Assembly (NCBI RefSeq): GCF_040096055.1 | Contig: NZ_JBBMFK010000020.1 | Location: 4,363 to 68,362 of the forward strand | DNA from: Pseudoflavonifractor intestinihominis | GTDB lineage: Bacteria > Bacillota > Clostridia > Oscillospirales > Oscillospiraceae | Length of the DNA stretch: 64,000 nt | Reading direction: 5' to 3' | Shown here: positions 43,923 through 51,925 of the stretch, in pieces | Position numbering within the stretch: the stretch's first letter is position 1 | Layout of the letters: every line of letters starts with the position of its first letter | Notes under the pieces: generated by a model | The model's database searches: none | Seen by the model: only the letters and a program-made list of their open reading frames with translations | What the model was told of the DNA's origin: nothing | Program-made: the position numbers and the translations under genes

Positions 43923-44807
43923 TCAGCCCAGGCTGTCGGGGGGATAGTCCTCTCTCTTCAGTTTCTGGAGGTAGCGGACCTTTTTCCGCCGGTACCACAC
44001 GCAGTTGAACACATTGCCCAGGATCAGGATGTTGCCGCACAGGTAGAGCCACAGCAGCAGGATGACCACCGAGGTGAGGGACCCGTACACCAGGGAGTAC
44101 CGGGAGGACAGGCCGATGAACCAGGAGAACAGGATGGAGGCGGCCACCAGGGCCACGGAGGCCAGGATGCCGCCGGTGAGGATAGGGGGCCTGGGCTTGC
44201 CTCTGGGGGCGGATATGCGGTACACCAGCAGCACGAACAGCAGCACCAGGCAGAACAGGATGGGGAACCGGATCCACTGCCAGTCCCAGGGCAGGTCGCC
44301 GGGGTTGAGGTGGAAGAAGTCCTCCACCAGGGTGAAGAGCCAGCCGCCGGTGAGCACCACCACCAGGGACAGGTAGATGGTGACCAGGAACAGGAGGGAA
44401 AAGAGCACGCTGGCGATGATCTGGAAGATGCCGGTGTAGGTCTTGCGCTCGTAGATGTCGCTCATGATGTTCATCAGTGCCCGGAAGGCGGCGGAGGCGG
44501 AGAACAGCGTGGCGGACAGGCCGGCCACCAGCATGGCGGTGGACTGGTTGGTGCTGATATAGCCCACGTACTCGGCCACCACGTCCAGGGTGCCCCTGGG
44601 GAGGAACTCCTCGATGCCGCTGAGCAGGGTCACCGGGTCCAGCTTCAGCAGGCCCACGAAGCCGTTGACGCAGATGAGCACCGGGAAAAAGGTGAGGATC
44701 AGGAAGTAGGCCAGCTCAGCGGCGGACCGGGACACATTTTTGCTGAAATACAGGTCCACCATCTCCCGGATGAACCGCACCGGGCTGGAGTTCCACACCG
44801 TGCCCAC
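43923..44807 (-). CDS. YihY/BrkB-family inner membrane protein
   Basis: 294 residues with six hydrophobic helices and the family motifs SRSAAELAYFLILTFFPVLI and LYLCGNILILGNVFNCVWYR. The family was once proposed to be RNase BN; the function is now regarded as unknown. GTG 44807 is chosen since CCTCC (44816-44820, GGAGG on this strand) is eight bases upstream. The longer in-frame ATG at 44909 lies upstream of the promoter -35 box and can be excluded. Confidence 0.88.
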   Translation of the reverse strand: MGTVWNSSPVRFIREMVDLYFSKNVSRSAAELAYFLILTFFPVLICVNGFVGLLKLDPVTLLSGIEEFLPRGTLDVVAEYVGYISTNQSTAMLVAGLSATLFSASAAFRALMNIMSDIYERKTYTGIFQIIASVLFSLLFLVTIYLSLVVVLTGGWLFTLVEDFFHLNPGDLPWDWQWIRFPILFCLVLLFVLLVYRISAPRGKPRPPILTGGILASVALVAASILFSWFIGLSSRYSLVYGSLTSVVILLLWLYLCGNILILGNVFNCVWYRRKKVRYLQKLKREDYPPDSLG

Positions 44808-44868
44808 AAAGACCGCCTCCTCTCGGGCCGGCCCGCGGCCGGCATGCTGCGCTGAAGATTTACGCAGT

Positions 44869-44897
44869 ATTATAGCATGTTCCCTTTTGCAAGGCAA
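44869..44897 (-). promoter_or_regulatory. Promoter of the YihY gene
   Basis: Minus strand TTGCCT (plus 44892-44897), 17-base spacer, TATAAT (plus 44869-44874). Confidence 0.78.
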
Positions 44898-44927
44898 ATC
44901 ACGCCCCAAAACCGGGAAAATAAAGAC

Positions 44928-44957
44928 AAAAAACCGCCTGCTTTAACAGCAGGCGGC
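44928..44957 (-). terminator. Terminator after rpsT
   Basis: Stem CCGCCTGCT / AGCAGGCGG followed on the minus strand by a T6 run. Confidence 0.9.
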
Positions 44958-44983
44958 TCTTCATTCCGCTCTCTCTAGCGCGA

Positions 44984-45247
44984 TCAGGCCAGCTTGTTGA
45001 GCTTGATGGTCATGCTGCTCTTCTTGCGCGCGGCGTTGTTGCGGTGCAGCAGACCGTGGCCCACAGCCTGGTCCACAGCCTTGACAGCCACCTTGTAAGC
45101 GCCCTCGGCCTCGCTGCGGTTGCCCTCGGCCACTGCGGCCTCAAACTTCTTCAGATCAGTCTTGATGGCAGACTTGGCGGCCTTGTTCTGCGCGGCCTTG
45201 GCCTGGCTGACCAGCACACGCTTCTTGGCAGACTTAATATTCGGCAA
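44984..45247 (-). CDS. rpsT: 30S ribosomal protein S20
   Basis: 87 residues, exact family length when started at TTG 45247: MPNIKSAKKRVLVSQAKAAQ. A GGAGGAGG site ends eight bases before this TTG. The GTG at 45256 overlaps the ribosome site itself and would add three residues not seen in the family. Primary 16S rRNA-binding protein. Divergent from gpr, a common arrangement in Firmicutes. Confidence 0.96.
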   Translation of the reverse strand: MPNIKSAKKRVLVSQAKAAQNKAAKSAIKTDLKKFEAAVAEGNRSEAEGAYKVAVKAVDQAVGHGLLHRNNAARKKSSMTIKLNKLA

Positions 45248-45323
45248 ACCAAACACCTCCTCCGATGACGATTAACGTATCTGCAATACGCATATACGCA
45301 TAGTTTGCCTGTAGCAGATTTAT

Positions 45324-45352
45324 ATTGTACCAGCACAAGAGGAAAAATGCAA
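45324..45352 (-). promoter_or_regulatory. rpsT promoter
   Basis: Minus strand TTGCAT (plus 45347-45352), 17-base spacer, TACAAT (plus 45324-45329). No clear sigma-G/F promoter was identified for gpr in the remaining 130 bp. Confidence 0.78.
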
Positions 45353-45487
45353 GAATAAATTGAAAAAATTTGTCCACTTTTTGAATAGACAGGGCCGAGA
45401 CGCTAAAAATAGTGCTTACATACTGGAAAAGTACCATATGTAGAGGGCCGCCGGCCCCATGATTTTGGAGGAAAGGGTGAAAAGGGG

Positions 45488-46390
45488 ATGCTTGGACGGA
45501 GGACGGACCTGGCCGTGGAGGCCAAGAGCATCTGGGAGGAGGGCGCCCGGGGGGGCGCGCTGGAGGGCGTGGAGACCAGGGAGACGGAGCGGGAGGGCTT
45601 TCCCGTCACCCGGGTGGACATCCTGGACCGGCAGGGGGCGCAGGCCCTGGGCAAGCCGGAGGGGTCCTACGTGACGGTGGAGCTCTCCGGCCTGGAGCGC
45701 CGGGAGGCGGACGCCTTCGGCCGGGCGGCCCGGGCGGTGGGGGCGGAGCTCTCCGCCCTGCTGAAGCTCAGGCCCGGGGAGAGCGTGCTGGTGGTGGGCC
45801 TGGGCAACCGCGCCATCACCCCCGACGCGGTGGGCCCCCTGGCGGTGGAGCACACCATGGTCACCCGCCACCTGGTGCAGCGGGTGCCGGAGCACTTCGG
45901 GTCCTTCCGGCCGGTGTCCGCCCTGGCGGCAGGGGTGCTGGGCACCACCGGCGTGGAGAGCGGCGAGCTGGCGGCGGCCATGGCGGGGGCGGTGCGGCCT
46001 GCCCGGGTGGTGGCGGTGGACGCCCTGGCCTCCCGCAGCCTGTCCCGGCTGTGCCGCACCATCCAGATCGCGGACACGGGCATCGTCCCCGGCTCCGGGG
46101 TGGGCAACGCCCGGGCGGCCCTCAATGAGGAGACCCTGGGGGTGCCCGTCATCGCGGTGGGGGTGCCCACGGTGGTGGACGCGGCCACCCTCTGCGCCGA
46201 CGTGCTCTCCGAGGCGGGCCGCCCCGGCCTGGACCCGGGCGCGCTGGGAGACGGGGGCAAAGGCGTTATAGTCACCCCCCGGGAGATCGACCGCCAGGTG
46301 GCCGACATGGCCAAGGTCATCGGCTACGGCATCAACCTGGCCCTCCAGGAGGGGCTGACCGTGGCCGACGTGGACATGTTCCTCAGCTAG
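45488..46390 (+). CDS. gpr: Germination protease GPR
   Basis: 300 residues. RRTDLAVEAKSIW at the N-terminus matches the GPR propeptide/cleavage region; VVGLGNRAITPDAVGPLAVE and the VIAVGVPTVVDAATL segment are family hallmarks. An atypical aspartic protease that degrades small acid-soluble spore proteins at germination, made in the forespore. Its presence indicates an endospore-forming lineage. GGAGGAAAGG lies 11 bases before ATG 45488. Confidence 0.94.
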   Translation: MLGRRTDLAVEAKSIWEEGARGGALEGVETRETEREGFPVTRVDILDRQGAQALGKPEGSYVTVELSGLERREADAFGRAARAVGAELSALLKLRPGESVLVVGLGNRAITPDAVGPLAVEHTMVTRHLVQRVPEHFGSFRPVSALAAGVLGTTGVESGELAAAMAGAVRPARVVAVDALASRSLSRLCRTIQIADTGIVPGSGVGNARAALNEETLGVPVIAVGVPTVVDAATLCADVLSEAGRPGLDPGALGDGGKGVIVTPREIDRQVADMAKVIGYGINLALQEGLTVADVDMFLS

Positions 46391-46401
46391 GGGGCACTTC
46401 C

Positions 46402-46497
46402 ATTTCCCGGGGATATTTGGTATAATAGCCGCAAAGCGGCTATTATACTTTGCTTTCAGCGGTTTTTCTCGCCCCTTGCGGGGCAACCGAAAAACCC
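46402..46497 (+). promoter_or_regulatory. Extended -10 promoter with overlapping inverted repeat and leader hairpin
   Basis: TGG-TATAAT (ending at 46426) is an extended -10. The -10 is itself part of a 12-bp perfect inverted repeat TATAATAGCCGC / GCGGCTATTATA (46421-46432, 46436-46447), which looks like an operator or a hairpin ending gpr. A second structure follows at 46461-46496: GGTTTTTC, an inner GCCCC/GGGGC hairpin, then GAAAAACC. Just upstream (46402-46411) is ATTTCCCGGG, half of the Noc-type consensus. Interpretation is uncertain. Confidence 0.5.
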
Positions 46498-46583
46498 GGC
46501 TGATGATGCCATGCATGGTATCACCACACAGCCGCAATCAGCCGCCCGGCCCCTCCGGGCGGAAAACTGGAGGGATTCCACCA

Positions 46584-47345
46584 GTGAGACGGATCAAGTG
46601 CGACAACTGCGGCAAGGTCTACGACGGCGACGCCCGGGACTTCTGCCCCTCCTGCGGCCGCCGCACCCCCCGGGGGGACGCCGGGGGCAATACGGGACAT
46701 TTTCAGTTCTCCGCGCCCCCTCCGGAGCCGGAGGAGCCGGTGACGGAGCCGGTCATGGCGCCCCCTGTCCGGCGGGGCGGCGGGGTTTTGCTGCTCCGGG
46801 TGCTCATCGGCATCGGCCTGGCGGTGTGCGCCGCTCTCATCGCCTGGGGCGTGGTGCGCTACCAGACCCAGGACAGCGGCCCCATCCCCTCTGTGGCCGA
46901 GGACAGGGACACCTTTGCGGTGGGGGGCCTGACGGTGGCGGTGAACGGCCTGTCCTGGGTGGACCTGGACCAGAGCTCCCGGCTGTGGTGGGCGGATTTC
47001 GACCTGCTGGCCGTGGACGTGACGGTTACCGGCGGCGACAGCCTGGACTGGGACTACCCCACCGGTGAGATCTATCTGGCCCTGGACGGGGGGCACTACA
47101 TCCCCCCGCTGGAGGACAGCACTGACCTGGACATGCTGGCCGAGCTGGGGGTGAAGGGGATCACCACCTACGACCTGCTGTGGCAGGACCCGCTGGAGGG
47201 GAACCTGCTGTTCTACGTGCCCAAGGGCTTTGACAGCGTCGTGCTGTGCCTGGAGGAGCGGACGGGCAAGGACGAGACGGAGCGGGTGGCGGCCATCCAT
47301 ACATATGCCGTTACTCTGCCCCCGCGGGAGGAGGTAGCGCCGTGA
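46584..47345 (+). CDS. Zinc-ribbon membrane protein
   Basis: 253 residues. Zinc ribbon CDNCGKVYDGDARDFCPSCG at residues 5-24, a proline/acid linker, one membrane helix (about 67-88, LLLRVLIGIGLAVCAALIAW) and an exterior domain of about 160 residues (DTFAVGGLTVAVNGLSWVDL). Domain function is unknown. GTG 46584 has GGAGGG about ten bases upstream. The stop overlaps the next gene's GTG, so the two zinc-ribbon proteins are probably made together. Confidence 0.82.
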   Translation: MRRIKCDNCGKVYDGDARDFCPSCGRRTPRGDAGGNTGHFQFSAPPPEPEEPVTEPVMAPPVRRGGGVLLLRVLIGIGLAVCAALIAWGVVRYQTQDSGPIPSVAEDRDTFAVGGLTVAVNGLSWVDLDQSSRLWWADFDLLAVDVTVTGGDSLDWDYPTGEIYLALDGGHYIPPLEDSTDLDMLAELGVKGITTYDLLWQDPLEGNLLFYVPKGFDSVVLCLEERTGKDETERVAAIHTYAVTLPPREEVAP

Positions 47346-47902
47346 AGAAGCACTGTGCCCAATGCGGGAAGAGCTGGCATGGCCGGCGGGACACCTGTCC
47401 CCGCTGCGGCTCCGCCCAGATCTATGAGGCCGGCGGCGGCTGGGAGAAGCCGGTGCTCATCGGCGTGGCGGTGGCCATCGTGGTAATCGCCGTGGCCCTC
47501 TTCGCCACCCGCACCACCGGCTACTGGTACGACACCAACCTGTCCGCCCGCATGACCTCCGCCGTGCGGCAGGGGCCGTCGGAGGAGTACCAGGGGGAGA
47601 GCATCTGGCGGGTGACGGTGGAGGTGTCCAACCAGGGCAACTTTGACGCCTGGATCAGCGTGGACTACTTCAGTTTTTACGACGATGAGGACTGGTGGCT
47701 GGACTGCCAGGCCGACTATCCGGTCTACCTGGCCGACGAGGACCGGCAGAACTGGCACGAGGTGTGGCTGCCCGCCTGGCAGACCACGGAGCTGGAGTGT
47801 CTGCTGTCGGTGCCCGACAGCGCCAGGAGCCTGACCATGGAGTATTCCACCCACAGTTACAGCAGCGGCCGGGAGGAGACCACCTTCTCCCTGCCCGAAT
47901 AA
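47342..47902 (+). CDS. Zinc-ribbon membrane protein, partner of the preceding gene
   Basis: 186 residues: ribbon CAQCGKSWHGRRDTCPRCGS (residues 5-24), one helix (about 39-57, VLIGVAVAIVVIAVALFAT) and an exterior beta-rich domain with YFSFYDDEDWWLDCQADYPV. It has the same architecture as its upstream neighbour and the 8.6 kb protein. GTG 47342 overlaps the previous stop by 4 bp. Confidence 0.82.
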   Translation: MKKHCAQCGKSWHGRRDTCPRCGSAQIYEAGGGWEKPVLIGVAVAIVVIAVALFATRTTGYWYDTNLSARMTSAVRQGPSEEYQGESIWRVTVEVSNQGNFDAWISVDYFSFYDDEDWWLDCQADYPVYLADEDRQNWHEVWLPAWQTTELECLLSVPDSARSLTMEYSTHSYSSGREETTFSLPE

Positions 47903-47917
47903 AAAGGAGCGACGCAA

Positions 47918-48430
47918 GTGGACAATATCATTCTCATTGGCATGCCCGGCTCAGGCAAGAGCACCGTGGGCGTGCTTCTGGCCAAGACCCTGGGCTACGG
48001 CTTTATCGACACCGACCTGACCATCCAGCAGCGGGAGGGGGCCCTGCTCCAGGAGATCCTGGACAAGCGGGGGCTGGAGGCCTTCCTGGACGCGGAGGAG
48101 GCGGCCATCTGCTCGGTGACGTGTACCGGGACGGTCATCGCCCCCGGGGGCAGCGCGGTATGCCGGGAGGGGGCCATTGGCCACCTGAAGCAGCTGGGCA
48201 CCGTGGTGTACCTGCGGGTGTCCCTGGAGGAGCTGAAGGGGCGGCTGAACAACATGAGCACCCGGGGTATCGCCCTCTCTCCCGGCCAGACCCTGGCCGA
48301 CCTGTACAACTACCGGGCGCCGCTCTATGACAAGTACGCCGACATCACCGTGGACGCCGACGGCCAGACCCTGGAGGAGACGGTGGCCGCCGTGCTCCGG
48401 GCCCTTATCGCCCGAGGGGACGGGCAGTAA
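47918..48430 (+). CDS. aroK: Shikimate kinase
   Basis: 170 residues, normal length. P-loop GMPGSGKSTVGVLLAK, shikimate-binding DTD (about residues 33-35), a GGS in place of the usual GGG (VIAPGGSAV), and the adenine-lid RAPLYDKYADI. Converts shikimate to shikimate 3-phosphate in aromatic amino-acid synthesis. The rest of the pathway is not in the window. AAAAGGAG lies before GTG 47918. Confidence 0.92.
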   Translation: MDNIILIGMPGSGKSTVGVLLAKTLGYGFIDTDLTIQQREGALLQEILDKRGLEAFLDAEEAAICSVTCTGTVIAPGGSAVCREGAIGHLKQLGTVVYLRVSLEELKGRLNNMSTRGIALSPGQTLADLYNYRAPLYDKYADITVDADGQTLEETVAAVLRALIARGDGQ

Positions 48431-48435
48431 CCAAC

Positions 48436-48960
48436 GCCTTCCCCCCGGGGCAGAAGCCAGAGAGGCTGCTGCTCCCAAGCCTTCCCCCTGGGGGGAAGGT
48501 GGCATTTGCGCAGCAAATGACGGATGAGGGGAACGCCCTTCGGGGAGGTACTTTTCACCGGCGAAAAGTACCCAAAAGCCGCTGGGAAAAAGGGGCCCCG
48601 CGGAAGACGGCACGTCTTTTGTGGGGAGAGGAGCCGCAGCGGAATGAATGAGCTTTGCCATTTATGGCAAAGCGAACGATATGTAGCTTGCGGCGACGAC
48701 GCGCGGAGGGGCCCTTCCAGGGCCAAACGCGCCCGTTTCCCCCTGGTACCCCCTTCGGAGACGCGGCTTGCGGCGGTAGTGTCCAATTACCCGCCGAACC
48801 TGAAAGTAGTTACTATGCCGGTTCGGTGCCCTGCGTATCGTTATTGCATGGCCCGAGCAGCGTTACCCGCCCAGACTTGTGAGCCCCTGCAATTCAATGA
48901 CCTTTCTCAATGCCGCACGCAGTCTCTGCGCCGTGTTTCAATCTCTGCCCGAGGCAAGCC
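48436..48960 (+). repeat. Composite hairpin repeat E7
   Basis: Partial A, full A (48480-48533; stem CATTTGC/GCAAATG), a GGTACTTTTC/GAAAAGTACC hairpin (48548-48572) placed before B rather than after it. A B module follows (stem GGAAGACGG/CGTCTTT; later stem TTTGCC/GGCAAA), then C and D. No closing A unit; D ends directly at the helicase promoter region. Confidence 0.85.
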
Positions 48961-48975
48961 CTTCCCTTTCCCCAC

Positions 48976-49004
48976 TGGTAATATCCCGGGATATGTGTTA
49001 TACT
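48976..49004 (+). promoter_or_regulatory. Helicase promoter with a perfect palindrome in the spacer
   Basis: Extended -10 TGT-TATACT (-10 at 48999-49004) with a weak -35 TGGTAA (48976-48981). Between them 48981-48994 is the perfect palindrome ATATCCCGGGATAT, well placed to act as an operator. It matches the B. subtilis Noc-binding consensus ATTTCCCGGGAAAT at 12 of 14 positions. Confidence 0.65.
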
Positions 49005-49067
49005 AAGTAAAGATACGGGGCGGTGCGGAGCCGCTCCGGCCGGTACGCCGCAATACGGGAACCGTCA

Positions 49068-49110
49068 GACACCCCCGCCGGGAGGCCCTTTTTCCGGGGG
49101 GTGTCTTTTT
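49068..49110 (+). terminator. Attenuator-like terminator in the helicase leader
   Basis: GACACCCCC / GGGGGGTGTC (49068-49076, 49096-49105) plus T5, about 60 nt after the predicted transcription start and 100 nt before the helicase ATG. The preceding leader (49011-49067) has competing GC-rich pairings (GGTGCGGAGCCGC, CCGGCCGG, ACCGTC). No known riboswitch class was recognised. It could instead end a roughly 100-nt small RNA. Confidence 0.7.
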
Positions 49111-49208
49111 GACGGCCTGCCGGCGGTGACGGTCCAGGTCCCCGGCTGCGGGCCGGCGGGATGTCCGGGCCGTCCTCCGCAAATTTTTGACAAAGGAATT
49201 GTGCATCT

Positions 49209-51122
49209 ATGACCTTTCGTGAACTTGGCCTGATCAAACCCATCCTGGAGGCCCTGGCCGGCCTGGGCTATGAGAAGCCCTCCCCCATCCAGGAGAAGGC
49301 CATCCCCCCCGCCCTGGCCGGGCGGGACGTGCTGGGCTGCGCCCAGACCGGCACGGGCAAGACCTGCGCCTTTGCCGCCCCCATCCTCCAGCGCCTCAAC
49401 GGGGAGATCCCCGCCGGGCGGCCCATCCGCTCCCTCATCCTCACCCCCACCCGTGAGCTGGCCCTCCAGATCCAGGAGAGCTTCGAGGCCTACGGCAAGC
49501 GCCTGCCCCTCCGCTCCGCCGTAATCTTCGGCGGCGTGGGCCAGCAGCCCCAGGTGGACAAGCTGAGGAAGGGCGTGGACATCCTGGTGGCCACCCCCGG
49601 CCGCCTGCTGGACCTCCAGGGCCAGGGCTATGTGGACCTGTCCAGGCTGGAGATCTTCGTCCTGGACGAGGCCGACCGGATGCTGGACATGGGCTTCATC
49701 CACGACGTGCGCCGGGTGCTCAAGCTGCTGCCCGCCGTGAAGCAGACCCTCTTCTTCTCCGCCACCATGCCCCCCGAGGTCATGGACCTGGTCAACGGCC
49801 TGCTGAAGAACCCGGTGAAGGTGGCGGTGGACCCGGTGTCCTCCCCGGTGGAGATCATCGACCAGAGCGTCTACCTGGTGGACAAGGGCAACAAGACCAA
49901 GCTGCTGGCCTGGCTGGTGGAGGGCCTGGAGGTGAAGAACGCCATTGTGTTCACCCGCACCAAGCACGGGGCCAACAAGGTGGCCGGCGACCTGGTGAAG
50001 GCGGGCATCTCCGCCGCGGCCATCCACGGCAACAAGAGCCAGACCGCCCGGCAGCAGGCCCTGGCCGATTTCAAGGCGGGCAAGGTGCGCTGCCTGGTGG
50101 CCACCGACATCGCCGCCCGTGGCCTGGACATTGAAGAGCTGTCCCACGTGTTCAACTACAACCTGCCCGAGGTACCCGAGACCTACGTCCACCGCATCGG
50201 CCGCACCGGCCGGGCGGGCCGTGGGGGCACCGCCGTGTCCTTCTGCGACTTCGGCGAGCAGCAGTACCTGAAGGATATCGAGAAGCTCATCGGCCGCAAG
50301 GTGCCGGTGGCCCAGAACAACCCCTGGCCCATGGAGGTCTTCGAGGCCCCCAAGGACGCCAAGGGCCGCCCGGTGAACGCCGACGACGCGGAGGCCCGCG
50401 CCGCCGCCAAGGAGCGCCGCCGGGCCCGTGACGCGGCCAACAAGGCCGCCGCCGAGGCCCGCAAGGCCAGGCAGGCCGCCCCCGTTCCGGCGGAGGAGCC
50501 CGTCCCCGCCGCTGTCCCGGCGGAGACCCCGGCCAAGAAGCGCCGCCGCCGCCGGAAAAAGTCCGGCCAGAGCGAGGCGGCGGAGCAGGCGGCCGCCGTC
50601 CAGGTCCAGGCCCCCGTGGAGGAGGCCCCCGAGGCGCCCAAGAAGAAGAGCCGCCGGGGGGTCCGCCGCCAGCACCTGGAGGACACCATCCCCGCCGCGC
50701 CCAGCCAGCCCCAGACCGACTTCTACAAGCCCAATCCTCTGGACGGGGACGTGATCCTGGACGCCACCGCCCGTCTGCTGGCGCCCAAGCCCCTGACCCT
50801 GAGCCGTCCCTCCCGCCGGGAGGAGGAGCGGAAGGCGCCCCGGAAGAAGAAGGGGGCGCCCCAGGCCGAAGAGCAGCCCAAAAAGGAGAAGAAGTCCAGG
50901 GAGCAGGCGCCCGCCAAGTCCAAGAAGGAGAAGAAAGCGGAAAAGCCCGCCGCCTCCAAGCAGGAGCAGCCCAAGGCCGACGGCCGCCGGGAGGACAGCA
51001 GACGCCGCAGCCGGGGCCGCCGGAACGGTCCCCCGGAGGTCATGTTCCGCCGGGACAACCAGAAGGACTCCACCGAGCAGCCCAGCCTGATGAAGCCCTA
51101 CTATATGACCCCCGACGACTGA
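49209..51122 (+). CDS. DEAD-box RNA helicase with long basic tail
   Basis: 637 residues. Q motif (GYEKPSPIQEKAIP), AQTGTGKT, PTREL, DEAD (VLDEADRMLDMGF), SAT and HRIGRTGRAGR are all present in the first 370 residues, closest in style to RhlE/CshA. The remaining 265 residues are low complexity and strongly basic (KKRRRRRKKSGQ, ESRRGVRRQH-like, KKEKKSREQAPAKSKKEKKA), probably RNA-binding. Unwinds RNA in ribosome assembly or decay. AAAGGA lies upstream of ATG. Expression appears controlled through the leader. Confidence 0.93.
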   Translation: MTFRELGLIKPILEALAGLGYEKPSPIQEKAIPPALAGRDVLGCAQTGTGKTCAFAAPILQRLNGEIPAGRPIRSLILTPTRELALQIQESFEAYGKRLPLRSAVIFGGVGQQPQVDKLRKGVDILVATPGRLLDLQGQGYVDLSRLEIFVLDEADRMLDMGFIHDVRRVLKLLPAVKQTLFFSATMPPEVMDLVNGLLKNPVKVAVDPVSSPVEIIDQSVYLVDKGNKTKLLAWLVEGLEVKNAIVFTRTKHGANKVAGDLVKAGISAAAIHGNKSQTARQQALADFKAGKVRCLVATDIAARGLDIEELSHVFNYNLPEVPETYVHRIGRTGRAGRGGTAVSFCDFGEQQYLKDIEKLIGRKVPVAQNNPWPMEVFEAPKDAKGRPVNADDAEARAAAKERRRARDAANKAAAEARKARQAAPVPAEEPVPAAVPAETPAKKRRRRRKKSGQSEAAEQAAAVQVQAPVEEAPEAPKKKSRRGVRRQHLEDTIPAAPSQPQTDFYKPNPLDGDVILDATARLLAPKPLTLSRPSRREEERKAPRKKKGAPQAEEQPKKEKKSREQAPAKSKKEKKAEKPAASKQEQPKADGRREDSRRRSRGRRNGPPEVMFRRDNQKDSTEQPSLMKPYYMTPDD

Positions 51123-51150
51123 GCCCGACACAGGACAGCACAGAGCGCAA

Positions 51151-51187
51151 AAGCCCCCGGGCGGATCATCGATCCGCCCGGGGGCTT
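51151..51187 (+). terminator. Terminator after the helicase gene
   Basis: Sixteen-bp perfect stem AAGCCCCCGGGCGGAT / ATCCGCCCGGGGGCTT. The tail CCATTTTT is only partly T-rich. An extended -10 (TGG-TATAAT, 51324-51332) for the next gene follows. Confidence 0.8.
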
Positions 51188-51380
51188 CCATTTTTCCCAA
51201 CCCCGTGGAAACGGTTGGGGCCCTTTCCATGCCCGCAAAAAAACATAGGAAACTTCTATAAATTGCACGCAGTATTGAAATTTCCAATAAAAGGATTGAA
51301 AAATAGAATTTATCCTAGGGCCATGGTATAATATCCGCGTTTTCAATACAACAGACACGGTTGTCGGAAAGGAGTCCCAT

Positions 51381-51923
51381 ATGAAAGTAAATGCCAAGTC
51401 CATCAATTTGGAAAAGGTCCAGCAGGAGGCGGAGGAGTCCTACCGCAGAGGCTTTTTCTGCTGTGAAGCGGTGACCGAGATCATCCGCTCCAATTTTGAA
51501 CTGGATGTGCCCGAAGAGGTCATCCGCATGTCCTCCGGCATGGCCGTCGGCGTGGGCAGGTCGGGGTGTATCTGCGGCGCGCTGAACGGCGGCGTTCTGG
51601 CCATCGGCATGTTCTTTGGAAGGACCGAGCACAAGGGGCCCGCCGACCCCAGCGTGGTCAAATGCATGGCCCTGACCAAGGAGCTCCACGACTGGTTCAA
51701 GGCCAACAACACCAAGGGCGTGGCATGCTGCCGGGTGCTGACCCGGGAGTTCGACATGTCCCAGGGCGGGCACAAGAGCCAGTGCATCTACTATACCGGC
51801 CTGTGCGCCGCCAAGACCGCGGAGATCATCGCCAGAGAGCTGGGCATCCCCACCGAGGGCAAGATCACCGTCCTGACCCACGACGAGTACCTGAAGACCC
51901 GTATCACCCCCCTCGAGGCGTAA
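51381..51923 (+). CDS. C_GCAxxG_C_C family redox protein
   Basis: 180 residues. Conserved cysteines: FFCCEAV, GRSGCICGALNGGVLAIGMF (the C-x-CGAxxGG core), KCMALTKEL, VACCRVLTREF and the CIYYTGLCA region. The family is widespread in anaerobes, with presumed metal or redox chemistry but no proven reaction. Start MKVNAKSINLEKVQQEAEES with AAAGGAG upstream. The next gene, a TDT-type transporter, starts two bases after the stop, implying a shared operon. Confidence 0.88.
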   Translation: MKVNAKSINLEKVQQEAEESYRRGFFCCEAVTEIIRSNFELDVPEEVIRMSSGMAVGVGRSGCICGALNGGVLAIGMFFGRTEHKGPADPSVVKCMALTKELHDWFKANNTKGVACCRVLTREFDMSQGGHKSQCIYYTGLCAAKTAEIIARELGIPTEGKITVLTHDEYLKTRITPLEA

Positions 51924-51925
51924 CC

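Noticed and set aside
44808..44909. YihY start at the ATG at 44909
   Set aside because: A TTGCCT-17-TATAAT promoter lies downstream of that ATG, and GTG 44807 has a well-spaced ribosome site.
49011..49067. Known riboswitch in the helicase leader
   Set aside because: I could not match the leader to the fluoride, guanidine, ZTP, SAM, preQ1 or manganese classes by their conserved sequence elements.
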